The notes beneath the pieces were generated by a model, which did no database searches, had not been told where the DNA came from, and saw only the letters and a list, made by a program, of their open reading frames with translations. Of a DNA stretch of 64,000 bases, positions 11,097-22,271 are shown piece after piece (the first letter of the stretch is position 1; every line of letters starts with the position of its first letter). The stretch lies in the NCBI GenBank assembly GCA_037102815.1, contig BTPP01000001.1:6659001-6723000 (forward strand), written 5' to 3'. Origin of the DNA: Neurospora intermedia (lineage: Eukaryota; Ascomycota; Sordariomycetes; Sordariales; Sordariaceae). The position numbers and the translations under genes were made by a program.

Positions 11097-12135
11097 AAAC
11101 CGCTACTTTCGGTCAGTAAGCTGTACAGACTAGTGCTGGCGCTGTAAAATCTATTTTGCCAAGAATATTACTTGGTCAGTACGCCCCGCACGGTTAGAAT
11201 TGTGATCTTTTACGTTGTGAATCTAGATTTTGTAAAATTGGCCACATCTACAGCGCTATGGTCTCGAATGGTCTGGGTTATTACAATGTTGAATCGGCGC
11301 GTGTTTGAGTGGTTGTCAACATCGCCACTTCGTTGTTGTATTCGCTGGTGCTGGTTCTAGATGGTCTCGGTGATGCCCGCGGTTGCTGCCGGTCGTGTAT
11401 AAATATGTGACGGATCCGCTGTAGTAATGAAAGAGGTATATATAGTCTTTATATTTAACTACTATAGACTCCTCTTAGTAGTATACTTAATCGATCTAAT
11501 ATATAATAGCAACCTTTTAAGAATCTATTATATATATTAATTCTTAGTTATTCTAACCGTCTTTATTATTTACTCCCTCCTCTACTTAAATTTCTAAAAA
11601 GAGAAGTAATAAGACTAGTATTTCTAAAACCCGTTGGACCGCGTAGGTAGAGCGCTACCTCCTTAAGATTCTTATAATTGTTATTAACGATAGAAACGTT
11701 AGTTAGAATAGCTTTAAGGAAGTAATATATTATAGGGTTATTAATAACTTTACTAGTATTAGTTTTACTATAGGAGTAAAGTAGGTATATAATAAATATA
11801 GTACTCTAAAAGTAAAATAGCGGCTCTAGGTTTTCGTATAAGGCCTTTCTAAATTCGGGCGCGACTAGGATTCGGGTCTGATTACGGCTACTAATAACAT
11901 CTAGGAACGATTAATTAGGGTAAATATACTATTAATATACTAATAGGTAGGATCTTACTAACGATATAATATTAGGAATATCCTAAAGCTAGTACTTTTC
12001 GTTATAACTAATTTATTAATTTCAATTTAATAGAGCGTATATTCTAGGAGGATTGTAGGGTAATTAGCGCCTCTATCGTAGCGCTTTCTCAAATCGACCC
12101 GCTATTACTTAGGGAGGATAAGGTTAAAGTAGGGG

Positions 12136-12178
<43 letters not shown>

Positions 12179-13289
12179 GGGTATACCTATTCCCACCTAC
12201 GTTCGTACCCCTAAGAGAGTTGTCGGTAATAGAATTAATCCTAAGAAGAAAAAGAAGGTATCGTATACGGAGGTATTACTTTAAGGATTTAAAGCTCTTA
12301 TTTATTCTTTAACAACCGAATTTAATTTTAAATAGCTTACGACGGCGATAGAGATCTTTAATGCGGATTGGTACGATCGTATTAGCGGTAAAGTTACTAA
12401 GGCAGCGTAAGTTAGATAAGAGGATTCTAAGTATAAAATTAAAAGATTTTGCTTATTAAAGCTAGAAGCGAAATAACGGTATTTTAATAAAATTGAGGAA
12501 GAGTTAGAGGGAGATTAGTAATTTAGGGGGATTTAGGGACGAAACCTCTACCTTCTATAAATACCCTATAAATCGCTAGATTCTAACAATTTATTTATTA
12601 TATTAAGACTAATTACCCCTTACTTCCCCTAACTAGCGAGACTAGCGCGTAGGTATACCCGCCCTTCCCTACACTCTTTTTTTCGATAGTTTTTATTGTA
12701 ATATAATAAATTTCACACTCGTTCAAATCTTAATATAAAAAGAATATTAAAATTGCCTTAAATCGCTATAAAAGCCGGTCTTTTTGTATTAAAATTAATA
12801 AAGGTTTCGAAATTAAAATAGTAATATTTAAGAGTAGGATTTCTAGTAGGGGTAAATTAGCGGGAGTTAATATCTTAGTATAACGTATAGTGTATAAACA
12901 TACCCCTTATTTGAATTTTGATAAAGTATTCGATTTCAACCCATTTTATATATAGATAGATAATAATTATATAAATTATTAAGATTTACATAGAAATATA
13001 ACCTTTTTACATCTTTTACAATATTTTAATTAAATTACAAACTAGCTATATAATCTAGGATTTATCGACTACCCTACACACTCCTCCCCAGCCTACCCTC
13101 CTTTATATAACCCCCCTTCTTACAACCCTCTTTCTCCCTCCCTATCTCTCTCTTTATATTATTTCTTTTTATTTATATTATTATAATATTCAATTCTATT
13201 ACCCTTTCGCTATTAATACTCTATAATAATCCTTCTACATTACTTTTACAATTTTATTATAATAGCGCGCTATTATATTATTTACTCCG

Positions 13290-14200
13290 CCGGTTTATTT
13301 AGTACGATTGAAATCGTTTTCGCCCGCCGCCACTATATCGAAACTATTATATATATTAATAACCGTATCGTTACTAACCTCGATATCCCCATACTCTATT
13401 ATAAAGTTGAAGATATTAACAATAGCTAGAAGTATATATATATATACCTTTTTAGAGTAATATAATCGAACCGTATAGTATTTAAAAGTAAATTTAAATT
13501 TACTAATTACCCTTTCGACTGTAATTCTATACTAACTATATTACAAATTATATAACTCCTAATACATCGCCGGTCGTAACCCCGCCCTCGCCAATTCTTA
13601 AAAGTAGTACCGTACGCTATAATAGGGTATTAGTAATCGATAAGAATAATTATAACCGGCGTCGGCTAGGTAAAAGTAGTTCTAAGGAATTATAAACCCT
13701 TGCGTAAGCGAATAATTAAATACCCTCGTATTGGCAATAGAACTTTTATACCCAGGAAGGATATATATAATACAACTACTAAAATTATATATTATTATAA
13801 TATTAATCGAGAGACTACCCTTACGGTTCCTCTATAGCGTTTGCTCCCCTATTTTAACTATAACGGGGAAGTAAGAGCCATCGATTATACTAATTACCCT
13901 ATTAAAGAAAGGATATACTTTAGGGTTTTATTCAATAAGGAGAAATATATACGGTTATAGTAACTATACTTTCGCTTATACAAAGCGAACGTACCCTCGA
14001 AGAATATTATAGAATATTCTAATACTAAATATAGTAAATTAATACTATTATTATAATAATAATAATAATTAACCGGTAGATTATAGAAATACTTCGACTA
14101 AAGAGGTAGGCGCTTATACAACGAGTCAAGCCTTATATTACTATTACAATAAATATCAACAACTATTCGTTTATATTTATCCAATGTATTAATCGAACAC
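13290..14200 (-). pseudogene. Broken DDE transposase (Harbinger / DDE_4 type)
   Basis: Reading the minus strand, the three acidic landmarks of the family can be found in order. An IIDGSYFPV block (first Asp near 13880) is followed by the W-type strand normally found after it, here RIP-changed to a stop. Next is YFYLADAGY (second Asp near 13660). Last is an ELYN...TVERV block (Glu near 13490) matching the usual FN...R..IER motif. Many in-frame stops interrupt it, mostly TAG/TAA that fit C-to-T change at CAG/CAA or TGG codons. The 5' end is uncertain; helix-turn-helix sequence may extend to about 14.2 kb. It is inactive as it stands. Confidence 0.75.
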
Positions 14201-14688
14201 CGCTATTATATTACAACTATATACACAGTCCAAGGAATATCCCCACATATATTCGGATAAAGGATTACAATCGACCGCCATACCTAATCAATAGGTCCTT
14301 CGTAACAAAGATGCCCTTCAATAAATTAAAATTCATACGGAGGAGGGGTCTAAAACGCATTGCGAACAAAATTACAACTAAGGAAGCGACCATTACCCTT
14401 ACTCTACGTATACACTAATCGACGGCAATCGACATTATAAGGCGGCGAGGTATTATTATAGTATTAAAATAATTAATATTATCGACTTTATAGAAGGGGG
14501 GTTATACTAGGTAATATACTAACATTTACACTAAAATATATTGGGTATAGCTAGTAGTAAAATCGGGGTAGCGCGCCAAGCTCGATATTTTCATCAAAAA
14601 TACACCCTTTTTTTACTAACGACGGTCAGAAAGATGCACGGGTCCTGATTGGCTAACTACGTATATATAGGTCAGTTTTTCTAACCGG

Positions 14689-14800
14689 CTGACCGCAGTC
14701 AAAATCTAGTACAAATCGTCGGAGCGAAAAACAGATCACATTTTTGACTGCGGTCAGATACTGACTGCAGTCAGCAAAAAAAAGGTTCTGGATCACGCTC
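14689..14800 (+). repeat. Right terminal inverted repeat and subterminal GACTGCAGTC-type sites
   Basis: 14761-14800 is the right 40-bp terminal inverted repeat, opening with CTGACTGCAGTCAG. Just inside lie two close variants, TTGACTGCGGTCAG (about 14743-14756) and CTGACCGCAGTCA (about 14689-14701). Repeated subterminal motifs of this kind are typical transposase binding sites. The left end has one full copy plus weaker GGTCAG/TCAG pieces. Confidence 0.75.
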
Positions 14801-14803
14801 TTA

Positions 14804-15803
14804 TTTAACACATGCACAATCCCCCCCGGCACCTGTTAGTGCACTATCACGCGTGCGTGGCTTGTGTGTCTAACAACCTATCTGCATGCACTTTCGTTTC
14901 TTAAGGTCAATTCCTCTTTACTGTACTCTTCCCTTCACTTTCTATTTCGCGAATTCTCAACTTTCCGTCTCCTTTGCACGAGCATTCTCCCAACAAGGCA
15001 CCCTTCTTTCCCTCTCCGCTTGCGTTTCAATCGAACGGAACGATCCAGCCGCACCACATGATTTGACTCAACGAATGAGAACAGCAACTATACCACCCTC
15101 ACTGTTGTGGATGCTGTGCAACCTGTCTCATGGCCTCCACAGGGTCTTGAGCATACCCCTCCAGAGCGCCATGATGTCTTGACGTTCTTGACGTTCTAGA
15201 ACGTCCCGGCGAAAAATACCTTTCCAAGCTCCACCGCCAGTCAATAGCTTGATCGACTACTGGGATGCCTCGGCGGGTTTTAATTTTAAATCTCCGCTGG
15301 CTCGGGAGCTAGGTCTTTCCCTGTCAGCCACGCGAACCTCTTTGGGCCTGGACTCCGGACCTGTTTGGGCGCTTGACGACCGAAATCGAACGTTCAGGTG
15401 GGTGGGACGCTCCCTCGGTTGTGGCGCCCACGTTGAAGCTGAACTGCTAGCTCGGTTCAAAAACGGACTTCACGATGGGAACTCACCCTATCACAAGCTG
15501 TCTGGTTCTTGACTGTAAGGTGGCTTGCAGCTCTCGAATGCCGTCGATGGGTGGTATTGGTTGAATACCGAAATGGTGGGATCTTATCGGTCAGCTAGCT
15601 TCGATGGACGGGAGCTGAAGTTTTGGAGGTGGGTTGAGAATTGCTGGACTATTCATCTTTGAAGAAGCGTGTTTCTCGTATTTCTCTTTCTCTTTCTCTC
15701 TCCTTTGCGCTGTTCGGCTGCTCCTTTCTGGCCCATTCACAAACATCCTGAGTGTTTAGCAATTGATCCCCGACGATCAAGCTCAGAGTGACAGCCAGAA
15801 GCC
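14804..15803. other. Intergenic region and promoter of the membrane-protein gene
   Basis: Open frames here are short and show no domains. It includes the second copy of the shared upstream block at 15420-15455 and a C/T-rich tract at about 15677-15700 before the start codon at 15804, where transcription probably begins. Confidence 0.45.
15420..15455 (+). repeat. Upstream block shared by the two membrane-protein paralogues (copy 2)
   Basis: This is the partner of 8279-8313: TGTGGCGCCC followed by GAAGCTGAACTGCTAGCTCGG. It lies about 350 bp before the start of the full-length paralogue. Confidence 0.6.
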
Positions 15804-17986
15804 ATGGGATCTCCAGATGAGAACGATCCCGCTGGCTACGAAGTCCAACAACAACCGTCCACCCACTCCGCTTCTCTGAAGGATATCTCAAAGATAGAAA
15901 CAAACGAAGTCACCAAAGATGACGATGTCAAGTCTTCCCCGCCATCATGGAAGCCAGGCGCCCTCAGACAGTTCCCCGTCTATGGCATCCTCCCCTTGCT
16001 GTTAAGCATAGCATGTGTGTACATCTATTACTACTTCTACAGTCCCACCCGATCCACCAACTCAGCTCTCTAACATCCATCCTACCATAGGCACCGGGAT
16101 GGCAATTCTCATTGTCCGCCTCTCGCACCACAAAGACATTGACTCATGGTCCGGCCGCAAGGCACCGCAAGTGCTGCTGTCGTACACGACTACCGTGGCG
16201 AACTCCCTTATGGGCGTGGCGTTTGCGGAGGCGGCGGTGATTACTTTCTGGAGGGGCGCGGTGGGCGGGATGCCGGTTAGTAACTTGCATTATGTGTGGG
16301 CCAGTTCAAGCAGTGTTGTGGGCGCTTTGACGAGTTTGTGGAGGAGGAGGGCTGTGGGTGTTAGTTTGGTGTCCATTCTCGTGGCCATCTCGACACTTCT
16401 GCGCGGTCCTCTCATGCAAAGAGCTACCTATGTCGAACTGGTTGACCTCGAGGAATGGGACACGATCAAGATCCCAGTTATGGCAAACATGAGCGATGAA
16501 TGGGGCGGCATGCTCAGCGGGCACGCTTTAACGGACCTGCGGTTTTCGCCTGGGTTTGCGGACGCGGTTGCCAGGTATCAGGCTCAGTCTCCGATGTCGC
16601 TGCTCGGGGCTGACTGTAAGAACTGCTCTGTCAATGTGGTGGTAAGTTGTCCTAGGACTGACTCGATACTTCAAGCTCAAAGGGAATGACTGACAAAAAT
16701 CCAATAGGCCTTTGGATTCCAAGTCAATTGTACAGCTACCAACATCCCATACAATCTCACCGGCAGTGTCGAGGCCATCATGAACGGTACGCTTGGTGCA
16801 ACAGTGTTCGACTCCAAGATCAGCGTCGTCAACGAGTCCCCGAGGGGAAGTCTGCTGAACGTCAGCGTGGTGCGCAAAATCGATGTCGGATACGAGGGCA
16901 ACCTGGAACACAAAGTGTGCTTGCTCGCTCCCTCTTTGTTGAACTACAGCATGTTTCTCGATGACAACTTGTTGAGCTTCCAGTCAGAAAACTGGTTTGA
17001 CATCAAAGCTGTGGAAGACCCTGTTAACCTGCCGCCGGTTGACTCTTTCGTGGCGTCAATGTGAGTTATCCCCTTCCCTCTTCTTCCTGTCTGCTCCCGC
17101 TCCCTTGAATCACTCTCTATCGACCTTAAATCCCGACTAACCTCGCTCCCACAGTAACATGACAGTCCCCTACATCACCGGCTTCGGCAGCACCATCCCC
17201 GCTCTCCACGCCATGGGCTCCCTCCTCTTCGACTCTACCTCCAACGTCTCCCACGGCGGCGCCGTAGGCTGGACCACTTCCAACTCCGGTCTGCTCTCTA
17301 ACCTCTACTACACCGCCGCCACGACCGCCGCCCGGCGCAGCTCCGATCCCAAAGATTACTCTTTTGACGACCCCATCGTGGATATCATCAACGCGTACCG
17401 CGACATTGCATTCCGCATGTCTTTTCAGGCGGCAACTGAGGAAAACGAGGGGTTTTCGGATAGGGACGCCAAGGTCTTCCAGGAGGTGGAGTCGATAAGT
17501 CACCAGAGCATGGCGCGGTACGCGATGGACAAGGCGGCGTTGGCGGTGGCGGTGGTGATCAGCTTGATTGGTCCCGTGGCTACGTTGATGTTGTTTTGGG
17601 GGTGGTGGAAGTTGGGAAGGAGGTTCACGATGAGTCCATTGGAGATGATCAATGCTGTGTTGGCGCCTGGCGAGGACTTGTTTGATGATGATGATCATTA
17701 TGATGATGGAGATCATGAATGGCAGGGACAGTCGGGCACGCAAAACCAGAGGGAGGTGGCTAGGGTATTGGCTGAGTGTAATCAGAAGGGTGATGCGTCC
17801 GGAGCAGATTTGGCGAATCATGTTAGACAGAAGAAGAAGGGGGAGGAGCCGGTGTTAAAGTATGGGGTTGATGGAAGGGGAAAGCTTTCGATGAAGGTGG
17901 TAGGCGGTGGAGGGGTGAGACGGAGGAGGCAGAAAGAAGGGGGGTTTGTGTCGGGGTTGGTGGATGTTTTGTTGAATGATGGGTGA
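15804..17986 (+). CDS. Fungal multi-span membrane protein with large loop domain (4 exons)
   Basis: Exons 15804-16014, 16091-16641, 16708-17060 and 17155-17986 join into 648 codons. Introns 2 and 3 have GTAAGT and GTGAGT donors; all joins keep frame (phases 1, 0, 2). The first 50 residues are polar. Hydrophobic spans lie at about 56-80, 98-124 and 158-174, followed by a loop of about 320 residues with several N-glycosylation sequons (NCS, NCT, NLT, NGT, NVS) and Cys residues, then a last span at about 498-522. The tail is charged, with an Asp/His-rich patch and Lys/Arg clusters. The SWSGR motif before span 2, the AEA in that span and the three-spans, loop, one-span layout are typical of a large uncharacterised fungal membrane-protein family. 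The biochemical role is unknown. A truncated copy lies 6.2 kb upstream. Confidence 0.8.
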
Positions 17987-18304
17987 AGGGTGTGTCAAAC
18001 ACGGCTTTGGTCGAGCGAGAAAGGAAGGTGTGAATGAGATGTGATACTATCTGGAATCCCGCTTACTTCTGCGTGGACTTGATAGTGTAATAATTGCATT
18101 GCTTTGGCATCATCTCCACTTGAACGGTTTGAATATGCGGGAACTCTGCGCTTTTGATGTAGCACATTCGAGACAAACTGCTTCAAGGTTGGTGTTGGCT
18201 TTCGCGTATACCTATCCAGATGTAGACCTCCATGTTAGAGAGACACGAACAACACAATTCCTGCTATGTCTTCAGCACCTTTTACCCAACCACAAAGCAC
18301 TTCA
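17987..18304. other. Short convergent intergenic gap
   Basis: The membrane-protein gene (plus) and the amine-oxidase-like gene (minus) end towards each other here. It presumably holds both 3' UTRs. No terminator-like structure or gene is evident. Confidence 0.5.
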
Positions 18305-19939
18305 TCACCAACTCTCCAGCATCCTTCTCAACACCTCATCATTCATCTTCCACAACTGCGTCGAAAAGTCTATCGCAATTGCATTCCCCGTATACCACGT
18401 CCCCCTCTTCCCCTGTAACCCATACACCTCTTCCATCCACCCCGCCTTCATCTCCTCGGCACTAACCCCAAACCCACCCGGTCCATGATCCGAATACTCC
18501 ATCACCTTCAACTTTTTATCTCCTCCTCCTTCCTTTCCATCATCAGGTACCTTCACTGTCCCAGCATCAACCATCCGCTCCAAACTCTTCTGCGCCACTT
18601 TGATCGCTTCCCGCTCATCAAATTCCCCATAGCCCAACCCGCTCCCACTAGTCCCAATACTAAACAAATCACTGCCATTACCATAGCTAGCAAATTCAAG
18701 AACGTGAGGTTCATTGATGAACGGCTTGTTAGGATCGATGGCTGCTAGAATGGGGGTATTATGCAGTTCGTAACCCCTAGGTAACACTGGCGAAGAGACG
18801 ATGGCCGTGCCGTAGCGGCCGTATTTAGCGCGGTGGAAGAGATTGGATTCGAGAGAATCAAGATCGAAGGGGGCGAGGTTCTCACGGGTCGGGGGGGTGG
18901 CGAGGAGGAGGTTCCTTGCGCGGATTATGGTAGTTGTGGTGTTCCTGATAGTGGAAGAGGAGGAGGTGGTGGAAGGGGAGGTGGAGGTGGTTTTGATGGT
19001 TACTTCTATATCTCTCTTGTCATCCGCGTTCTCTGGGCGGCGGACGCTCGATACGAGTGAGTTGAGGAGGACATTTTCGGCGGCTCCCAACCGAGCGTAA
19101 ATAGCCTCATAAAGAAGCTGGTTGCCTCCCTGGATATGGTACATGGCCACTTCGCCATAAAGAACTTTCATCCACGCTGGACTGAAACTCTGCAGGAAAG
19201 TCAAAGTCAAAATATCAGTAAAGTTCCGATGGCGAGACGCCGGACCGCCGCCTGTGGATTCATACATCCTCGGTAATGCCTCGGTGACGTTCCACTTCTT
19301 TGCGAATTCGCCAATGGGAAGGAGTAAGTCCGCGGGAATCTGCGGGCCGGGTGGTAAGTTCCAGAAGCCCGGTTCGATCATCTTGTCCCAGCCCTGGGAG
19401 ACCATGAGGTCGTGGAAGCGGATGATGGCTGAAGTGATGCGGGAGGGGTCGGGGCCGGTGTAGTTGGCGGGCAGCTCGAGGCCGGTGGAGAAGTCGATGT
19501 TGCGGGTGGTGGTGGTGGAGCCGCGGGGACCGAGGCCGGGGAGGAGAGTCAGGTTGAAGCGAGAAATGAAATCGAGGCCGTCGAGGTAGGGGAAGTAGAC
19601 TTGGACGCCGTATTCGCGGGGGGTGGGAGGGGTGGTGGAGGTGTCGAGGTAGGTGTCTACGTGGCCGCCCTGATGGCTGGCTGTTAGAATTGAAAAGACG
19701 AAGAAAAAAGAGTGGGAGAGAGGAGGGAAGGGACTTACGAGGATGGACTCCTTTTCGATCAAGACGATGCTCTTATTGTAGTCCTGCTGGAGTCGGAAAG
19801 CGGCGTGGGAGCCGGCTGCTCCGCCGCCGATGATGATGACATCTCTTTCGATGACTTTGGGGGAGTTGACGGTTGCGGCATGTACGCTAGAGAAGCTGGC
19901 AACTACGAGAAAGACTTTGTAGAGTCCTTTGAGAGTCAT
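18305..19939 (-). CDS. Secreted FAD-dependent amine-oxidase-like flavoprotein
   Basis: Minus-strand exons 19739-19939 and 18305-19669 give 521 codons. The 69-bp intron (19670-19738) has a GTAAGT donor, a CTAAC branch and a CATCAG acceptor. It is a multiple of three without a stop, so an unspliced reading also stays open, but removing it restores the expected ESIL-GGHVDTY junction. Residues 1-21 form a signal peptide (KVFLVVASFSSVHA). The Rossmann FAD motif VIIIGGGAAGSHAA is at 34-47, followed by the acidic LIEKE strand end and the GGHVDTY segment typical of flavin amine-oxidase-like proteins, including fungal beta-cyclopiazonate-dehydrogenase-like enzymes. N-glycosylation sequons (NKS, NLT, NYT, NVT, NFT) fit secretion. 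The substrate is unknown; no biosynthetic cluster partner lies beside it. Confidence 0.85.
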   Translation of the reverse strand: MTLKGLYKVFLVVASFSSVHAATVNSPKVIERDVIIIGGGAAGSHAAFRLQQDYNKSIVLIEKESILVSPFPPLSHSFFFVFSILTASHQGGHVDTYLDTSTTPPTPREYGVQVYFPYLDGLDFISRFNLTLLPGLGPRGSTTTTRNIDFSTGLELPANYTGPDPSRITSAIIRFHDLMVSQGWDKMIEPGFWNLPPGPQIPADLLLPIGEFAKKWNVTEALPRMYESTGGGPASRHRNFTDILTLTFLQSFSPAWMKVLYGEVAMYHIQGGNQLLYEAIYARLGAAENVLLNSLVSSVRRPENADDKRDIEVTIKTTSTSPSTTSSSSTIRNTTTTIIRARNLLLATPPTRENLAPFDLDSLESNLFHRAKYGRYGTAIVSSPVLPRGYELHNTPILAAIDPNKPFINEPHVLEFASYGNGSDLFSIGTSGSGLGYGEFDEREAIKVAQKSLERMVDAGTVKVPDDGKEGGGDKKLKVMEYSDHGPGGFGVSAEEMKAGWMEEVYGLQGKRGTWYTGNAIAIDFSTQLWKMNDEVLRRMLESW

Positions 19940-21164
19940 TGTGACTTCGTTTGACAGTTAGCAACAGTCGTACAAGAAAGAGACAAACAGGCCCCAATAG
20001 GTTTTGTTGCGACATGCGCTACTCTTATTAGAAGTTGTGGACTTTCGTTTAAACCGCTCCGTGCAATCACACGCGTTAATGCCTGAATGTCAGCATCTCG
20101 GAATCCGGCAAAAGCATTGAGTGCGACACTGCAGTGCTACAGGAATCAGCAGTTGGAAGAGTACCTAGAGGTACCTTGCATCCAATAAAGACAACACACC
20201 GACTAGGGATAATTGGGAAGGTCATACCCGTTCTCCCCCAAGACTTCATGGTACCCATTGAGAGCTCATATGTGGCCAACGGATATAAGACAAGCATGGC
20301 CATCGGACCTGCAATTCAGCCTGTGCTCATGCTATGCCGTCTAGCCCGCAGAAGTAGAGTTTCTACCGCTTGCAAACGGACCGACCAACCAGTGAAGGTA
20401 ATTATATCCGTCTTTGTCCTCGTCGAGGATTTTCTATCGGAGCACTAAAAACATTCCCGATTGCGAATTGGTCGAAGCGTGAATTGCAACAGGCTCGAGC
20501 ATGACAGGAAGATCAATAAGATACGACCTTATCTTTGGCACGCACTAAGCTACTGCTGTGGTGTTAGTGGGGTATCAGCTCCGTGTCTGGAAAATAGTGG
20601 TAGAGCGGCAAATGGGACATACCTCAAGACTTGTTCTGAAATTATTATGACACAACCATGTGGGAGGCTGGACTTACTGGAAGATGTCAACTGCCCGTTG
20701 ACCAACAGAACCGTACTACTTAGCCGCAGTTGCTAATTGTGACTGAGGTTGTGTATCCTCTTATCTCATTGGTGTTCTGCTTTTCTCCTGTCAATGCCCA
20801 AGTAGGGCAATTTCTAAGGCTGAGTTTTGGCCCTGGAAGTACACCTGGCGGTCGGTGATGGAAGGAAATGGGGGTTTTGGCTCCTTGACAAAGTGTCAGT
20901 GTGATATTTGGTGCATTAGGTGGAGCAGGAACTTAGATGCATCCTTAACATTTTGCAATTAACAGGTGCAGTGGAAACAATAGTGGAGTAACACTTCTCC
21001 TTGGTAGACACGAACCGGAACACCTTCGACAACTCAAGCGACAAAGGAGTAGGGGATGAAAACAGCTTACAACATGCTCTGGTATCAACTTTGACAACCT
21101 TTGACGTATCCAAATTTCATCATTCCATCATAATAGTCCCCAAGGTTCCTCTCCCCCCTCCACC
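19940..21164. other. Intergenic, no gene supported
   Basis: It holds the promoter side of the amine-oxidase-like gene (left) and the 3' side of the WW-domain gene (right). The open frames are all short and unrecognisable. I see no TATA box or repeat worth naming. Confidence 0.45.
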
Positions 21165-22271
21165 CTAAAACATCAAACTCCCCAACATCACCCCTCCCAA
21201 CATCGGCGCCATCAGCGGCAACCCCAACCCCCCTCCATACCCAACCGGCCTCATCGGCCTCGCATACGGTCCCTGCGGTCTCACGTACGTCCCCCCTCCC
21301 ACCGGTCTAGCACCAACATACCCCGGATACCCACCACGTGCACCATATCGACATCCAGATCCAGATCCAAACCCATACATACTGCCCTCAGGCCTCAAAT
21401 ACCTCCCCAATGGTCCCGGCAGTCTCGCATTCCCACTCCTTCTATCCCTCTCATAGAACACCTCTGACAACCACGGCGTCAGAGGTTTAACAGCCACCAC
21501 GCCAGGATACATCTGCCCGGGCGGTTCGAGGTACAAGTCCACGCCATCGTCGTCTTTCCCCAAAAGCTGAGGCCGGGAAGTCTCCATCGCTTTCGCCATT
21601 ACCCGACGCACGAGGAGATGTTGTCTGAGTGCTTCGCGCTCGGCTCGGTCGCGGGCGGCGCGGGCTTCCACGCGCTCGGAGTGGGTAGTCCCTGTTAGGG
21701 CGTCTTTGAGTTTACGCCCTAGGGATTTCCCCTGTTCCTCCTCTTCGTGCTGCTGCGCGTCTGCTCGTCTGGGAGAGCGGGGGGGTTGTGGGCTGTGGGT
21801 TCTGGAGGTTCTTGATGAGGTAGGACGAGACGTGGAATGGCTATCGGGGCCAGGGTTCTGGTGTTTCAGCTGCTCGATACGGTTGCGCTCGGCCGGGGGC
21901 AAAGAGTTGAGAAAGAGATCGTCGTCGTAGGGGTGGTGCCAGATGGAGCGAATGGGGTCGGCTTGGGTGTCGACGAAGAACTGGTGGTTGGTTTCGGGGT
22001 CGTAGGTGCGTACCCAGCCTGGAGGGAGAGGGCGGAGCTCGTCTTCCATGCTAAGGCGGGTTGGGGTTGGGATGCCGTCGTGTCCGTGCCCATGGTGGTC
22101 GTCGCCGGGGACGTGGAGGAGGTTGTCGGTGTGGAGGTGGGTTTGGCCCGGGCCGCTGCTTGTGCCTGGCCGTGAAGATGTGCTGCCGCTTGTGCCTGGG
22201 CGAGTATCGCGAGGGCCTGAACTTGCCATGGCTTGCTCGTACGAAGGTGGCGGTTCTTCGCGGTTTGACAT
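21165..22271 (-). CDS. WW-domain protein with Gly-rich tail
   Basis: Single exon of 368 codons. The N-terminus carries a PPPSY motif (residues 7-11), a PY-type ligand for WW domains and Nedd4/Rsp5 ligases. A Gly/Ser/Thr- and His-rich linker follows, then one WW domain at about 82-115 with LPPGW (W86), the central aromatic pair, W111 and P114. The middle is Ser/Pro/Arg-rich and then basic and helical (about 180-235). The last 90 residues are Gly/Tyr/Pro/Arg-rich and end in a hydrophobic GLPLMAPMLGGVMLGSLMF segment that could associate with membrane or fold back. Having both a WW domain and a PY motif allows self-association or ubiquitin-ligase recruitment. The domain is certain; the pathway is not known. 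Confidence 0.85.
   Translation of the reverse strand: MSNREEPPPSYEQAMASSGPRDTRPGTSGSTSSRPGTSSGPGQTHLHTDNLLHVPGDDHHGHGHDGIPTPTRLSMEDELRPLPPGWVRTYDPETNHQFFVDTQADPIRSIWHHPYDDDLFLNSLPPAERNRIEQLKHQNPGPDSHSTSRPTSSRTSRTHSPQPPRSPRRADAQQHEEEEQGKSLGRKLKDALTGTTHSERVEARAARDRAEREALRQHLLVRRVMAKAMETSRPQLLGKDDDGVDLYLEPPGQMYPGVVAVKPLTPWLSEVFYERDRRSGNARLPGPLGRYLRPEGSMYGFGSGSGCRYGARGGYPGYVGARPVGGGTYVRPQGPYARPMRPVGYGGGLGLPLMAPMLGGVMLGSLMF

Larger units (their letters stand above)
11057..14800. mobile_element. PIF/Harbinger-type DNA transposon, RIP-damaged (3744 bp)
   Basis: The ends are inverted copies of a 40-bp sequence beginning GAGCGTGATCCAGAACC, with two mismatches, flanked by a 3-bp TTA duplication (11054-11056 and 14801-14803). 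A TTA/TAA target duplication is characteristic of the PIF/Harbinger superfamily. On the minus strand at about 13.4-13.9 kb there is a recognisable DDE-type transposase core. A plus-strand region at about 12.18-12.6 kb, after an AAT repeat (about 12136-12178), encodes Lys-rich sequence that may be the Myb-like partner protein these elements usually carry; that is inference. The interior from about 11.4 to 14.6 kb is AT-rich and nearly free of CpA/TpG, as expected from RIP, while the outer 200-350 bp at each end look unmutated. The element cannot make its own transposase. Confidence 0.85.
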
